From Burkholderia sp. Bp9142 (GTDB lineage: Bacteria; Pseudomonadota; Gammaproteobacteria; Burkholderiales; Burkholderiaceae): DNA of 64,000 nucleotides. Below, piece by piece: positions 26,215 through 35,708 of the stretch. The position numbers were made by a program, and so were the translations under genes. Numbering within the stretch: position 1 is the first letter of the stretch; each line of letters begins with the position of its first letter. The DNA is taken from contig NZ_QTPP01000003.1 of the NCBI RefSeq assembly GCF_003853415.1, positions 1 to 64,000 of the forward strand. The letters are read 5' to 3'. The notes under the pieces are model-generated. The model did no database searches. It was not told the DNA's origin and saw only the letters and a list, made by a program, of their open reading frames with translations.

Positions 26215-27384
26215 ATGGTTTTGCTGCATCTGTTGCACTGGCTGGGCCCGGCACTGTCGATCGCCTGCGGGATCGGCGCGGTGCTGGGCATTGCATACGT
26301 CGCGGTGGCGAGCGTGTTGATCGGCCGGTTCTTTTCGCGGCCGGTGGCGGTGCCGTGCGACTATCCGGGCGTGACCGTCGCGAAGCCGCTGCACGGCGAC
26401 GAATGGCATCTCGTACAGCATCTCGAAAGCTTCTTCGTGCAGGATTATCCGGGGCCGGTTCAGTACCTGTTCGGCGTGCACGATGCGAGCGACGCCGCGC
26501 TCGCGGCCGTCGACGTGTTGCGCGCGCGCTATCCCGGCGCGAACATCAAGGCTGTCGCGGATGCGCGGCTTTACGGGCCGAACCGCAAGATCGCCAATCT
26601 CGTCAACATGCTCGAACACGCGGAGTATTCGGTGCTCTGTCTCGCCGACAGCGACGTGCTGGTCGAGCGCGATTATTTGCGCGCCGTCGTCGGCGCGCTA
26701 CAGCAGACGAATGTCGGGATCGTGACGAGCGTGTATCGCGGCGTCCCATCGCCCGGCTTCTGGCCCGGCGTTGCCGCCACAATGACGAATTTCCACTTCC
26801 TGCCCGGCGTCGTCACCGGGCTCTTCATCGGGCGCGCCCGGCCGTGCTTTGGTCAGACGATAGCGATCACGCGCGCGACGCTCGAACGCATCGGCGGGCT
26901 GACACGCTTCGCACATCACCTGGCCGAGGATCACGCGCTCGGCGAGGCGGTTCGGCAGATGGGCGCCCATGTCGCGATCCCGCCGTTCGTCGTCGGGCAT
27001 GCGTGTGTCGAAGAAACGTTCGCGACCCTGTTTGCGCATGAATTGCGCTGGAGCCGCACGATCCGCGCGGCCGATCGGCCCGGTCATGCCGGCTCGGTAC
27101 TGATGCACCCGCTGCCGCTCGCGCTGCTCGCGGTGCTGCTGTCCGGCGGCGCGGCCGCCGCCTGCTGGCTGACGGTCGCGGCGCTCGTCGCGCGGGCGTT
27201 GCTGGTGCTCAGGACGATCCGTGCGGCCCGCGTCGGCATGCGCGGCGCAATCTGGCTGCCGTTCGTGGACATCCTGCAGTTCGTGATCTTCGTATCGAGC
27301 TTCTTTTCGTCGCAGGTCATCTGGCGCGGCACGCGCTTTCGCGTCGACCGCGAAGGGATGCTGTCACCGGCGGGCGAATCATGA
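26215..27384 (+). CDS. hpnI: HpnI-like glycosyltransferase (ceramide glucosyltransferase family)
   Basis: 389 residues. GT2/GT21 features: a first membrane helix, then KPLHGDEWHLVQHLESFFVQDYPG, the DxD-type LADSDVLVERDYLRAVVG, EDHALGEAVR and the product-site RWSRTIR, ending in two or three C-terminal membrane helices. HpnI adds N-acetylglucosamine to bacteriohopanetetrol; ceramide glucosyltransferases share the architecture. Start ATG 26215 has GGGGGAAG just upstream; an in-frame ATG at 26188 is possible. Overlaps the next gene by 4 nt (ATGA). hpnJ and hpnK are not in the window, so assignment rests on sequence. Confidence 0.7.
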   Translation: MVLLHLLHWLGPALSIACGIGAVLGIAYVAVASVLIGRFFSRPVAVPCDYPGVTVAKPLHGDEWHLVQHLESFFVQDYPGPVQYLFGVHDASDAALAAVDVLRARYPGANIKAVADARLYGPNRKIANLVNMLEHAEYSVLCLADSDVLVERDYLRAVVGALQQTNVGIVTSVYRGVPSPGFWPGVAATMTNFHFLPGVVTGLFIGRARPCFGQTIAITRATLERIGGLTRFAHHLAEDHALGEAVRQMGAHVAIPPFVVGHACVEETFATLFAHELRWSRTIRAADRPGHAGSVLMHPLPLALLAVLLSGGAAAACWLTVAALVARALLVLRTIRAARVGMRGAIWLPFVDILQFVIFVSSFFSSQVIWRGTRFRVDREGMLSPAGES

Positions 27385-28472
27385 CGCAACGGGAGACGAC
27401 CGCGGGTGACACCCGCGCGGAGCCGCCGCCCGCGCGCCGCGACGCGCGGCTCCGGCATGCGGGGCGCGCGGCCGCGCTCGCCGGTCTGGCGATCGCGGTG
27501 TGGCTGATCTGGCGCGAGCATCCGCTGGAAATCCTGCAGCGCCTGCAGACCGCCGGCGCCGGGCTGGTGGTCGCGGCGCTCGCGCATATCCTGCCCATGC
27601 TCGCGAATGCGTGGGACTGGCGGATGCTGATCGGCGGCCGGCGCCGGCCATCCTTCGCGACGATGCTGAAGCTCGTCTGGATTCGCGAGTCGATCAACGG
27701 ATTGTTGCCGGTCGCGCGGATCGGCGGCGAAATCGTGTCGTTCGGTTTGCTGCGGCAGGCGGGCGTGCGGCCGGCGACCATCGTGGCGAGCCTCGTCGCC
27801 GACATGCAACTGACGCTGATCAGCCAGCTGGTGTTCGCGCTGGCCGCGATTGGCTATGTGCTCGGGCATGCGTCGTCCGATGCCGCGCGCGTGGCCGCGA
27901 ACCTTGCCATCGGCATGGCCGCGCTGGTGCCGGTGCTGCTGCTGTTCGCGCTGATGCAGCATGCGCGGCCGTTCGAGCGCGCGATGCGGGTGCTCAATCG
28001 TGTGACGAGCGGCAAGGTGGTTGCACTCGTCGGCGAATCGGCGCGCACCGATCAGTCGATTCGGATGATCTGGCGCAAGACCGGCACCGTGGTCCGCTAT
28101 CTGGCGATCTGGCAGACGCTGCAATTCATCGGCTATGCGCTGGAAATCTGGCTCGCGCTCCATTTTCTCGGCGCGGATCCGACCTTCGCGCAGGCGCTCG
28201 CGATCGAGGCGTTGATCCAGTTGCTGAGCAGTGTCGCGTTCGCGATGCCGGGCGGACTGGGCGTACAAGAGGGCGGGTTCGTGCTGATCGGCGGACTGCT
28301 CGGGTTCGACGCGCCGACCTGTCTGGCGCTGGCTGGTGCCCGCCGCGTGCGCGATCTGCTGTTCTATCTGCCGGGCTTGCTGGCGTGGCAGCACGCGGCC
28401 GGCGCGGCGCGCTCGCCGGACGGAACGAAGCGCGCATCGATACGCAGCGGGGAATCCGCCGGGCCGCGCTGA
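27381..28472 (+). CDS. HpnL-like / lysylphosphatidylglycerol-synthase-type membrane protein
   Basis: 363 residues with about seven to eight helices. Conserved parts of the LPG-synthase TM/UPF0104 group are visible: WIRESINGLLPVARIGGEIVSF and SSVAFAMPGGLGVQEGGFVLIG. Co-translated with the HpnI-like enzyme, so a role in hopanoid or other lipid modification or transfer is likely; the biochemical activity is not established. Confidence 0.75.
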   Translation: MTQRETTAGDTRAEPPPARRDARLRHAGRAAALAGLAIAVWLIWREHPLEILQRLQTAGAGLVVAALAHILPMLANAWDWRMLIGGRRRPSFATMLKLVWIRESINGLLPVARIGGEIVSFGLLRQAGVRPATIVASLVADMQLTLISQLVFALAAIGYVLGHASSDAARVAANLAIGMAALVPVLLLFALMQHARPFERAMRVLNRVTSGKVVALVGESARTDQSIRMIWRKTGTVVRYLAIWQTLQFIGYALEIWLALHFLGADPTFAQALAIEALIQLLSSVAFAMPGGLGVQEGGFVLIGGLLGFDAPTCLALAGARRVRDLLFYLPGLLAWQHAAGAARSPDGTKRASIRSGESAGPR

Positions 28473-28539
28473 CGCGGCCTGGCGCTGCCTGCCCGACGAG
28501 CGGGCAGCGGCGCTGCCGCCGCGCCGGGCGGCGCGGCCG

Positions 28540-29511
28540 TCAACGCCGTTCGTCGGCGATGTAGCTGCGGATCACGTCCGCGAACGACGTGTCGCCCGTC
28601 AGTCCGAGCGCTTGCGCGCGCGTCGTGTCCCAGCGGCCCGGCCAGCTGCCGACGATCTTCTCGACGCGTTCGTCCGGCGCATGGCGGATCCGCTTCACGA
28701 CGTCGTCGCCCGCGACTTCGCGCAGCGCCGCGATCATCTCGTCGACCGACACCGACAGGCCGGGCAGGTTGATCACGCGCTTGTTGCCGAGCTTCTCGCT
28801 GTCGAGCTCGCAACCGGCGACGAGCGCTTCGATCGCGCCGCGCGGCGACAGCAGCCACAGCCGCGTGGAACCCGGCACCGGGCACACGCTTTCCTCGCCG
28901 TTCAGCGGCTCGCGGATGATGCCGCTCGCGAACGACGACGCGGCCGCGTTCGGGCGGCCCGGCCGCACGCTGATGGTCGGCAGCCGCAGCACGCGGCCGT
29001 CGACGAAGCCGCGCCGCGCGTAGTCGCACAGCAGCAGTTCGGCGATCGCCTTCTCCGCGCCGTACGACGATTGCGGATTCAGCGCGGTGTCGTCTTGCAC
29101 GACGTCGGGCAGCACGCCGCCGTAGACGGCCACCGAGCTCGTGAACACGACGCGCGGACGATGGCCGCGCGCGCGGCACACCTCGAGCAGCGTGCGCGAC
29201 GCGTCGAGGTTGATCCGCATGCCGAGATCGAAATCGGCTTCGGCCTGCCCGCTGACGATCGCCGCGAGGTGGAAGATCGCGCCCGTCTGCGTGTCGATCG
29301 CGCTTTCGAGCACCGCGCGATCGGCGATGTCGCCGACGATCGACGTCACGCGCGCGTCGCCGAAATCGCTGCCCTTGACGACGTCGAGCAGCACCAGCTC
29401 GTCGATCCTGCCGGTGCGGCCGTCGGGGCCGGTCAGCTCGCCGCGCTCGAGCAGCTTGCGCGCGAGACGCTGGCCGAGAAAGCCGGCGCCGCCGGTGATC
29501 AGTACTTTCAT
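28540..29511 (-). CDS. denD: D-erythronate dehydrogenase
   Basis: 323 residues, short-chain (extended SDR) dehydrogenase. NAD-binding TGGAGFLGQRLA at the N-terminus; catalytic Ser/Tyr/Lys in TSSVAVYGG and SSYGAEKAIAELL. DenD oxidises D-erythronate to 2-oxo-D-erythronate. Last gene of the tetronate operon, next to otnI. Confidence 0.9.
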   Translation of the reverse strand: MKVLITGGAGFLGQRLARKLLERGELTGPDGRTGRIDELVLLDVVKGSDFGDARVTSIVGDIADRAVLESAIDTQTGAIFHLAAIVSGQAEADFDLGMRINLDASRTLLEVCRARGHRPRVVFTSSVAVYGGVLPDVVQDDTALNPQSSYGAEKAIAELLLCDYARRGFVDGRVLRLPTISVRPGRPNAAASSFASGIIREPLNGEESVCPVPGSTRLWLLSPRGAIEALVAGCELDSEKLGNKRVINLPGLSVSVDEMIAALREVAGDDVVKRIRHAPDERVEKIVGSWPGRWDTTRAQALGLTGDTSFADVIRSYIADERR

Positions 29512-29539
29512 GTTGTGAGCCCTCTTCGGAATGCCTGGA

Positions 29540-30316
29540 TTACAGATACGGCTTGAGCCAGCCGAGCCCTTCGGACGTGCCGGCCTTCGGGCGATACTCG
29601 CAGCCGATCCAGCCGTCGTAGCCGAGCGCGTCGATCAGCGCGAACAGATACGGGTAGTTGAGTTCGCCGATGTCCGGCTCGTGGCGCTCGGGCACGCCGG
29701 CGATCTGGATGTGGCCGATACCCGCGAAATCGCGCTTGAGCTTCATCGCGAGGTCGCCCTCGACGATCTGGCAGTGATAGCAGTCGAACTGCACCTTCAG
29801 GTTCGGCGCGCCGACTTCCGCGCAGATTTCATGCGCGTCGTCCTGGCGGCTCAGGAAATAGCCGGGCATGTCGCGCGGGTTGATCGGCTCGATCAGGATC
29901 GTGATGCCTCGCGCGAAGGCGGCCTGCGCCGCATGCCGCAGGTTCGCCACGTAGGTGTCTCGATGGCGCGCGCGGTCGGCGCCCGGCGCGACCATCCCGG
30001 CCATCACGTGCAGCTTCTTGTTGCCGAGCACGCGCGCATAGTCGAGCGCCTGGTCGATGCCGCGCCGGAACTCGTCCTCGCGGCCCGGCAGCGACGCGAT
30101 CCCGCGTTCGCCGGCGGCCCAGTCGCCGGGCGGCGCGTTGAACAGCGCCTGCTCGAGGTTGTGCGCGTCGAGGCGCGCGCGGATGTCCTCGGCGGCGAAG
30201 TCGTACGGGAACAGGTACTCGACGGCCTTGAAGCCGTCATGCGAGGCAGCGGCGAAGCGTTCGAGGAACGCGTGCTCGGTGTACATCATCGAGAGGTTGG
30301 CGGCGAAGCGGGGCAT
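29540..30316 (-). CDS. otnI: 2-Oxo-tetronate isomerase (Hyi/OtnI family)
   Basis: 258 residues, a TIM barrel of the hydroxypyruvate-isomerase type: [21 protein letters not shown] at the start, [16 protein letters not shown] with the metal-ligand Glu, QFDCYHCQI and [13 protein letters not shown]. OtnI converts 2-oxo- to 3-oxo-tetronate. Hydroxypyruvate isomerase would be the alternative, but the operon has every other tetronate enzyme. Confidence 0.88.
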   Translation of the reverse strand: MPRFAANLSMMYTEHAFLERFAAASHDGFKAVEYLFPYDFAAEDIRARLDAHNLEQALFNAPPGDWAAGERGIASLPGREDEFRRGIDQALDYARVLGNKKLHVMAGMVAPGADRARHRDTYVANLRHAAQAAFARGITILIEPINPRDMPGYFLSRQDDAHEICAEVGAPNLKVQFDCYHCQIVEGDLAMKLKRDFAGIGHIQIAGVPERHEPDIGELNYPYLFALIDALGYDGWIGCEYRPKAGTSEGLGWLKPYL

Positions 30317-30399
30317 GGCAGCGGCTCCTGTGAATGAATGGGGCGGGGCGCACGGCGCCCCGCGTCGAATGGCGGATCGGCAGGCAGCGGATCAGCGGA

Positions 30400-31725
30400 T
30401 CAGCGGTTCACGAGTTTCGCGGGCGTGAGCCACACGGCGATCGCACCGATCACGAGCATCGCCGCGAGCACGTACATGCCGGAGGACGTACTGTGCGTGG
30501 CGTCCTTCAGGTAGCCGATCACGTACGGGCTCGCGAACCCGGCGAGGTTGCCGACCGAGTTGATGATCGCGATCCCGGCGGCCGCGGCGGAGCCGGCGAG
30601 GAACGCGGTCGGCAGCGACCAGAACAGCGGGGCGCAGGTCAGCACGCCGCCGGCCGCGAGCGACAGGAACACGATCGACACTGCCGTATTGTGCGAGTAC
30701 GACGCGGCGACCGCAAACCCGGCCGCGCCCATCAGCGCCGGCACGATCAGGTGCCAGCGGCGTTCGCGGCGCTTGTCCGCGCTGTGGCCGAACAGGTTCA
30801 TCACGACGATCGCGACGACGAACGGGATCGCCGACAGCAGGCCGATCTGGAGCGTATCGGTGATGCCGGTGGACTTGACGAGCGTCGGCATCCAGAACGT
30901 GAGGCCATACTGGCCGGTGACGAACGCGAAGTAGATCAGTGACATCCACCACATGCGCGGGTCGGAGAACACGGCCTTCAACGAATGACCGTGCTGCTGC
31001 TGTTCCTGCGGCTGCGCGGCGATTTCGTCCTCGAGCAGCTGCTTCTCGCGCGCGTCGAGCCACTTCGCGCTGCGGATGCCGTTGTCGAGATACAGGATCG
31101 TCGCGATGCCGACGAGCAGGGCCGGCACGGCCTCGATCACGAACATCCATTGCCAGCCGTGAAAGCCCGAGCCGCCGTGAAAGCGCTCCATGATCCAGCC
31201 CGACAGCGGGTTGCCGAAGATGCCCGACACCGGAATCGCCGACATGAACACCGCGATGATCTTCGCGCGGCGATGCGACGGGAACCAGTACGTGAGGTAC
31301 AGGATCACGCCGGGGTAGAAGCCGGCTTCCGCGAGACCGAGCAGGAAGCGCAGCACGTAGAACTGCGTCGGCGTCTTCACGAACGCGAACACGGCGGACA
31401 GCAGGCCCCACGTGATCATGATCCGCGCGATCCAGATGCGCGCGCCGATGCGGTGCATCAGCAGGTTGCTCGGCAGCTCGAACAGGAAGTAGCCGAGGAA
31501 GAAGATGCCGGCGCCGAGGCCGAACACGGTTTCGCTGAACGCGAGGTCCTGCGACATCTGCAGCTTCGCGAAGCCGACGTTCACGCGGTCGAGATACGCG
31601 ACCACGTAGCAGAGCATCAGGAACGGCACGATGCGCCAGAACACTTTCTTGTAGGTGCGGTCGAGCTCGGCCGGTTGGGCGGGCGCGGCGGGCGAGCGGC
31701 TTGCGGCCGCGTCGAGTGCAGTCAT
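30400..31725 (-). CDS. MFS transporter (ACS family), tetronate uptake
   Basis: 441 residues, twelve helices. KKVFWRIVPFLMLCYVVAYLDRVNVGFAKLQM is the typical start of the anion:cation symporter family for hexuronates, tartrate and phthalate, and GLAEAGFYPGVILYLTYWFPSHRRAK is the loop motif. It probably brings L-threonate and/or D-erythronate into the cell, as it lies between otnC and otnI. Confidence 0.88.
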   Translation of the reverse strand: MTALDAAASRSPAAPAQPAELDRTYKKVFWRIVPFLMLCYVVAYLDRVNVGFAKLQMSQDLAFSETVFGLGAGIFFLGYFLFELPSNLLMHRIGARIWIARIMITWGLLSAVFAFVKTPTQFYVLRFLLGLAEAGFYPGVILYLTYWFPSHRRAKIIAVFMSAIPVSGIFGNPLSGWIMERFHGGSGFHGWQWMFVIEAVPALLVGIATILYLDNGIRSAKWLDAREKQLLEDEIAAQPQEQQQHGHSLKAVFSDPRMWWMSLIYFAFVTGQYGLTFWMPTLVKSTGITDTLQIGLLSAIPFVVAIVVMNLFGHSADKRRERRWHLIVPALMGAAGFAVAASYSHNTAVSIVFLSLAAGGVLTCAPLFWSLPTAFLAGSAAAAGIAIINSVGNLAGFASPYVIGYLKDATHSTSSGMYVLAAMLVIGAIAVWLTPAKLVNR

Positions 31726-31862
31726 CGTCGTCTCCAGGGATATTGTGTGCCGGCAGCGCGTACGCCGCCGGATTCGTGTGTGTGCTGACGGAAGGGCCCG
31801 CGCACACGGCGGGCATGGGAATCGGTGTGGAGTCCTGCGCGATTCGTGCGCGACGCGTTGCG

Positions 31863-32504
31863 TTACCAGCGCGCGCCGAAGGTCTGGCGCAGCTCGTCGA
31901 GCGCCGCGTCGGACAGCGGCTCGGGCTTCGGGTCCGTCATCAGCCACAGCCGCGCGGTTTCCTCGAGTTCCTCGAGCGCATACGACGCGTGCGACACCGA
32001 CGGGCCCCACATCACCGGGCCGAGACGGTCGAGCAGCACGCCGCGCACCTGGTCGGCGAGCGCCGCGACTTCGGCCGCGACGGCCGGGTCGCCGGGACGG
32101 CGATAGCGGATCAGCGGAATGTGGCCGACCTTCATCACGTAGTACGGCGTGATCGGCGGCAGCACGTCGGTGTCGCGCCACACGCCCGCGAGCGTCAGCG
32201 CGACGAGGTGCGTCGAATGCGTGTGGACGATGCCGTTGGCTTCGGTGTTGCGCGCGTAGATCCCGCGATGCAGCGCGAGCGTCTTCGACGGCTTGCCGCC
32301 CGATACCGGCTGGCCGTCGAGGCCGACCTTCGCGATGTGGTTCGGGTCGAGCCGGCCGAGGCACGCGTCGGTCGGCGTGATCAGCCAGCCGTCGGCAAGC
32401 CGCGCGCTGATGTTGCCGGCGCTGCCGACCGCATGGCCGCGCGCATACAGGCTCGCGCCGACGACGCAGATCTCTTCGCGCAGTTTCGCTTCGTTGCTCA
32501 TCAT
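31863..32504 (-). CDS. otnC: 3-Oxo-tetronate 4-phosphate decarboxylase
   Basis: 213 residues, class II aldolase fold. AGNISARLADGWLITPTDACLGRL (phosphate-binding region) and HTHSTHLVAL (metal histidines) are intact, as in the ribulose-5-phosphate epimerase/fuculose aldolase group. OtnC makes DHAP and CO2 from 3-oxo-tetronate 4-phosphate. Its ATGA overlaps the end of otnK (32501-32504). Confidence 0.9.
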   Translation of the reverse strand: MMSNEAKLREEICVVGASLYARGHAVGSAGNISARLADGWLITPTDACLGRLDPNHIAKVGLDGQPVSGGKPSKTLALHRGIYARNTEANGIVHTHSTHLVALTLAGVWRDTDVLPPITPYYVMKVGHIPLIRYRRPGDPAVAAEVAALADQVRGVLLDRLGPVMWGPSVSHASYALEELEETARLWLMTDPKPEPLSDAALDELRQTFGARW

Positions 32505-33799
32505 GCGGCTCCGTCGAGTGCGCGCAGCGCCTTGTCGAAAAAGTCCACCGTGCCGAAGTTGCCGGACTTCAGCGCGAGGGCGAGCGGCTGCGCGTCAATG
32601 GTGGCCGTGGCCGGCACGCCCGGATCGATCTGCGCGCCGATCTGCAGCGACTTCACGTCGAGCGCCTGCACGACCGCGCCGGACGTCTCGCCGCCGGCCA
32701 CGACGAACTTGCGCACGCCGAGCTCACGCAGGCCGCGGGCGATCGCCGCGAGCGTGCTTTCGACGAGATGGCCGGCCGCTTCGACGCCGAGCGCCTGCTG
32801 GACGTTCCTCACTTCGTCGGGCGTCGCGGTCGCATAGATCAGCACGGGTTGCGGCAGGTGCGAGCGTGCGAAGGCGAGCGCGGCATCGACGACGGGTTCG
32901 CCGCGTGCAGCCGCGAGCGGATCGACGCGGAAGCTCGGTCGCGTCGCGCACCATTCGGCGACTTGCGCGTTGGTGGCCTTCGACGCGCTGCCGGCGAGCA
33001 CGGCCGACAACCCGTCGATGCGCGGCAGCGAGGCCGCGTTGTCGCGCTGGGGCAGCAATTCCGCGCGACGGAAATTCGCCGGCAGGCCGAGCGCGACACC
33101 CGAGCCGCCGGTGACGAGCGGCAGGCCCGCGCATGCTTCGCCGAGCACGTAGAGGTCGCGATCCGACAGCGCGTCGGCGATCGCGAAGCGTGCGCCTTCC
33201 GCGCGCAGCTGCTCGATCCGCGCGCGTACGGCCGCCGCGCCCAGTGCGATCGTGTCGTAGCGGATCAGTCCGACGGGCGACTTCGTCTGCCGCTGCAGCA
33301 CGCGCACGAGATTCGCGTCCGTCATCGGCGTGAGCGGGTGGTTCTCCATCCCCGATTCGTTCAGCAGCACGTCGCCGACGAACAGGTGGCCGCGGAAGAT
33401 CGTGCGGCCGTTCTCCGGGAACGCCGGGCAGGCGATCGTGAAGCCGCCGCCGGCCGCATCGAGCAGCGCGTCGGCGACGGGCCCGATGTTGCCCGCGTCG
33501 GTCGAGTCGAACGTCGAGCAGTACTTGAAGAAGAACTGGCGGCAACCCTGCGCGCGTAGCCATTCGTAGGCGGCGAGCGATTGCGCGACGGCGTCGGCGG
33601 CGGGAATCGTGCGCGATTTCAGCGCGACGACGATCGCGTCGGCGTCGACTGCCGTGTCGACTGCGGCGCCGCCGGCGGGCACGCCGATCGTCTGCACGGT
33701 ACGCATGCCGCTCTTGACGAGCATGTTCGCGAGATCGGTCGCGCCGGTGAAATCGTCGGCGATGCAGCCGAGCAGGGGACGGGAAGCGGAAGCGGTCAT
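32501..33799 (-). CDS. otnK: 3-Oxo-tetronate kinase
   Basis: 432 residues of the four-carbon acid sugar kinase family (DUF1537). N-terminal LGCIADDFTGATDLANMLVKSGM and C-terminal GVRKFVVAGGETSGAVVQAL segments are typical. Phosphorylates 3-oxo-tetronate at C4. An in-frame ATG three codons earlier (33808) is an alternative start. Translationally coupled to otnC. Confidence 0.9.
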   Translation of the reverse strand: MTASASRPLLGCIADDFTGATDLANMLVKSGMRTVQTIGVPAGGAAVDTAVDADAIVVALKSRTIPAADAVAQSLAAYEWLRAQGCRQFFFKYCSTFDSTDAGNIGPVADALLDAAGGGFTIACPAFPENGRTIFRGHLFVGDVLLNESGMENHPLTPMTDANLVRVLQRQTKSPVGLIRYDTIALGAAAVRARIEQLRAEGARFAIADALSDRDLYVLGEACAGLPLVTGGSGVALGLPANFRRAELLPQRDNAASLPRIDGLSAVLAGSASKATNAQVAEWCATRPSFRVDPLAAARGEPVVDAALAFARSHLPQPVLIYATATPDEVRNVQQALGVEAAGHLVESTLAAIARGLRELGVRKFVVAGGETSGAVVQALDVKSLQIGAQIDPGVPATATIDAQPLALALKSGNFGTVDFFDKALRALDGAA

Positions 33800-33818
33800 G
33801 GCAGGCACGTCGTTCGAA

Positions 33819-34709
33819 TCAGCGGGCGGGCGGCAGCGTGATGCCGGGGAAAGTCTTGATCACGGCGGAATCGTCCTCGCCGCCGTGGCCGGCGCTCGAC
33901 GCGCTCATGAACATCTGGTGCGCGGTGGCCGACAGCGGCAGCGGGAACTTGCTGCGGCGCGCGGTATCGAGCACGAGACCGAGATCCTTCACGAAGATGT
34001 CGACGGCCGACAGCGGCGTGTAGTCGCCGTTCAGGATGTGCGGCACGCGGTTCTCGAACATCCACGAATTGCCGGCGCTGTGCGTGATCACGTCGTACAG
34101 CGCGTCGGCATCGACGCCTTCGCGCAGGCCCAGCGCCATCGCTTCGGCGGCCGCCGCGATATGCACGCCGGCCAGCAGCTGGTTGATGATCTTCACCTTC
34201 GAGCCGATGCCGTGCGTGTCGCCGAGGCGGTAGACCTTGCCGGCGATCGCGGCGAGCACGTCGTCGCAGGCTGCGTATGCGGCGGCGGGACCCGACGTCA
34301 TCATCGTCATCTCGCCCGACGCCGCGCGCGCGGCGCCGCCGGACACCGGCGCGTCGAGCATCTGCAGGCCCGCGGCCTCGATGCGCGCGCCGAGCGCGAC
34401 CGCGAACTCGGGCGCGACGGTCGCACTCGCGATCACGACGCCGCCCGGCTGCATCGCCGCGACCGCGCCGTGCTCGCCGAACAGCACCGTTTCGGTCTGC
34501 GCGGCATTGACGACGAGCGTGACGACGACGTCGCACTGCGCGCCGAGTTCGGCCGAGCTCGCGCAAGCCACGCCGCCTTCGGCCGCGAACGCCTGCAGCA
34601 CGGTGTCGCGCACGTCGCATGCGTGCACGCGGAACCCCGCGCGCAGCAGCGAGCGGGCGACGCCGAGGCCCATCGCGCCGAGGCCGATGACTCCAACATT
34701 TCGTGACAT
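33819..34709 (-). CDS. ltnD: L-threonate dehydrogenase
   Basis: 296 residues of the beta-hydroxyacid dehydrogenase family. GVIGLGAMGLGVARSL binds NAD; DAPVSGGAARAASGEMTMM is the substrate loop; SKVKIINQLLAG holds the catalytic Lys. LtnD oxidises L-threonate to 2-oxo-L-threonate, entering the same pathway as DenD. Confidence 0.9.
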   Translation of the reverse strand: MSRNVGVIGLGAMGLGVARSLLRAGFRVHACDVRDTVLQAFAAEGGVACASSAELGAQCDVVVTLVVNAAQTETVLFGEHGAVAAMQPGGVVIASATVAPEFAVALGARIEAAGLQMLDAPVSGGAARAASGEMTMMTSGPAAAYAACDDVLAAIAGKVYRLGDTHGIGSKVKIINQLLAGVHIAAAAEAMALGLREGVDADALYDVITHSAGNSWMFENRVPHILNGDYTPLSAVDIFVKDLGLVLDTARRSKFPLPLSATAHQMFMSASSAGHGGEDDSAVIKTFPGITLPPAR

Positions 34710-34799
34710 GGTCAACCTTGATTGATTCGGGAGAGGTTCGGGACAACGGCGGCGCGGGTTCAGCCCGGGCCGCCGCATTCAGCATTCAGCAACCGGTCA

Positions 34800-35504
34800 T
34801 CAGCAGATGCCGGCTTCCGCGAGACGGCGGGCGGCGTTGTACATGTGCGTGCGCGCCGCGTTGCGCGCCGCCATCGGATCGCGGGCGCGGATCGCGTCGG
34901 CGATCGCCGCGTGTTCCTCCCGCACCTGCCGCGAGAAATCCTCGCGCGTCGCTTCGTTGCGCCGCGTGACCTTCACGCCGGCCTCGAGGTACTGGTTCAG
35001 GAACTGCAGCGTCTTCAGGAAATACGGGTTGCCGGTGACGGCCGCGATCGTGCGGTGGAACGCGACGTCTTCCGCGACGCCGTCGCGCCCTTCCGCCACC
35101 GCGTCGTCGATCTTGCGCAGCGCATCGTCGATGTCGGCCATGTCGTCGGCGGTGTGGTGCAGCGCGGCTTCGGCCGCGACTTCAGCCTCGATCGCGCGGC
35201 GCACCGCGAGCAGGTGCGGCAGCGAACTCGCCTCGACGGCTTCCGCGTAGTCGATCCGCAGCGGCCGGATCGCGCCGTGCTGGTTCACGTACACGCCGCT
35301 GCCCTGGCGCGGCTCGACCACGCCTTCGTTCTTCAGCCGCGAGATCGCCTCGCGGATCACGGTGCGGCTCACGCCGAATTCCTGCGCGAGCACGGCTTCC
35401 GTCGGCAGCTTGCCGGTGGCCGAGAAACTGCCGGCTTCGATCTGCTTCAGCAACTGCTGCGCGACGTGGTCGCTCATCGCACGGGCGGGAATTTTCTCGA
35501 ACAT
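34800..35504 (-). CDS. GntR/FadR-type regulator of the tetronate operon
   Basis: 234 residues. N-terminal winged HTH ([32 protein letters not shown]) and a C-terminal FCD domain with histidines for a metal/ligand site ([20 protein letters not shown]). First gene of the operon, 90 nt before ltnD; the ligand is probably a tetronate or an intermediate. An inverted-repeat site lies just upstream. Confidence 0.87.
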   Translation of the reverse strand: MFEKIPARAMSDHVAQQLLKQIEAGSFSATGKLPTEAVLAQEFGVSRTVIREAISRLKNEGVVEPRQGSGVYVNQHGAIRPLRIDYAEAVEASSLPHLLAVRRAIEAEVAAEAALHHTADDMADIDDALRKIDDAVAEGRDGVAEDVAFHRTIAAVTGNPYFLKTLQFLNQYLEAGVKVTRRNEATREDFSRQVREEHAAIADAIRARDPMAARNAARTHMYNAARRLAEAGIC

Positions 35505-35515
35505 GACGCTCTGGT

Positions 35516-35542
35516 TTGTAAGGTGATGTGGTCATCATACAA
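35516..35542. promoter_or_regulatory. Possible GntR operator upstream of the tetronate operon
   Basis: TTGTA (35516-35520) and TACAA (35538-35542) form an inverted pair 12 nt upstream of the regulator start codon, with a nearby second pair TGAT/ATCA. TTGTA/TACAA half sites are common for FadR-group regulators, and the location fits autorepression. Confidence 0.4.
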
Positions 35543-35708
35543 ATTTGCGTGTGCGTCGGCATCCGGAATAACCCGCGATTCACGGCGCGCAACGTCGGCC
35601 AAGCTGATTGGAACCGGTTCCAATCAACGCGAACATGCGGCGATCGTGCGCGGTTCGACGCGCGCTCGGAGGAGGAAAGGGGGGGCGCGCCGCGACGGCG
35701 CGCGATCG

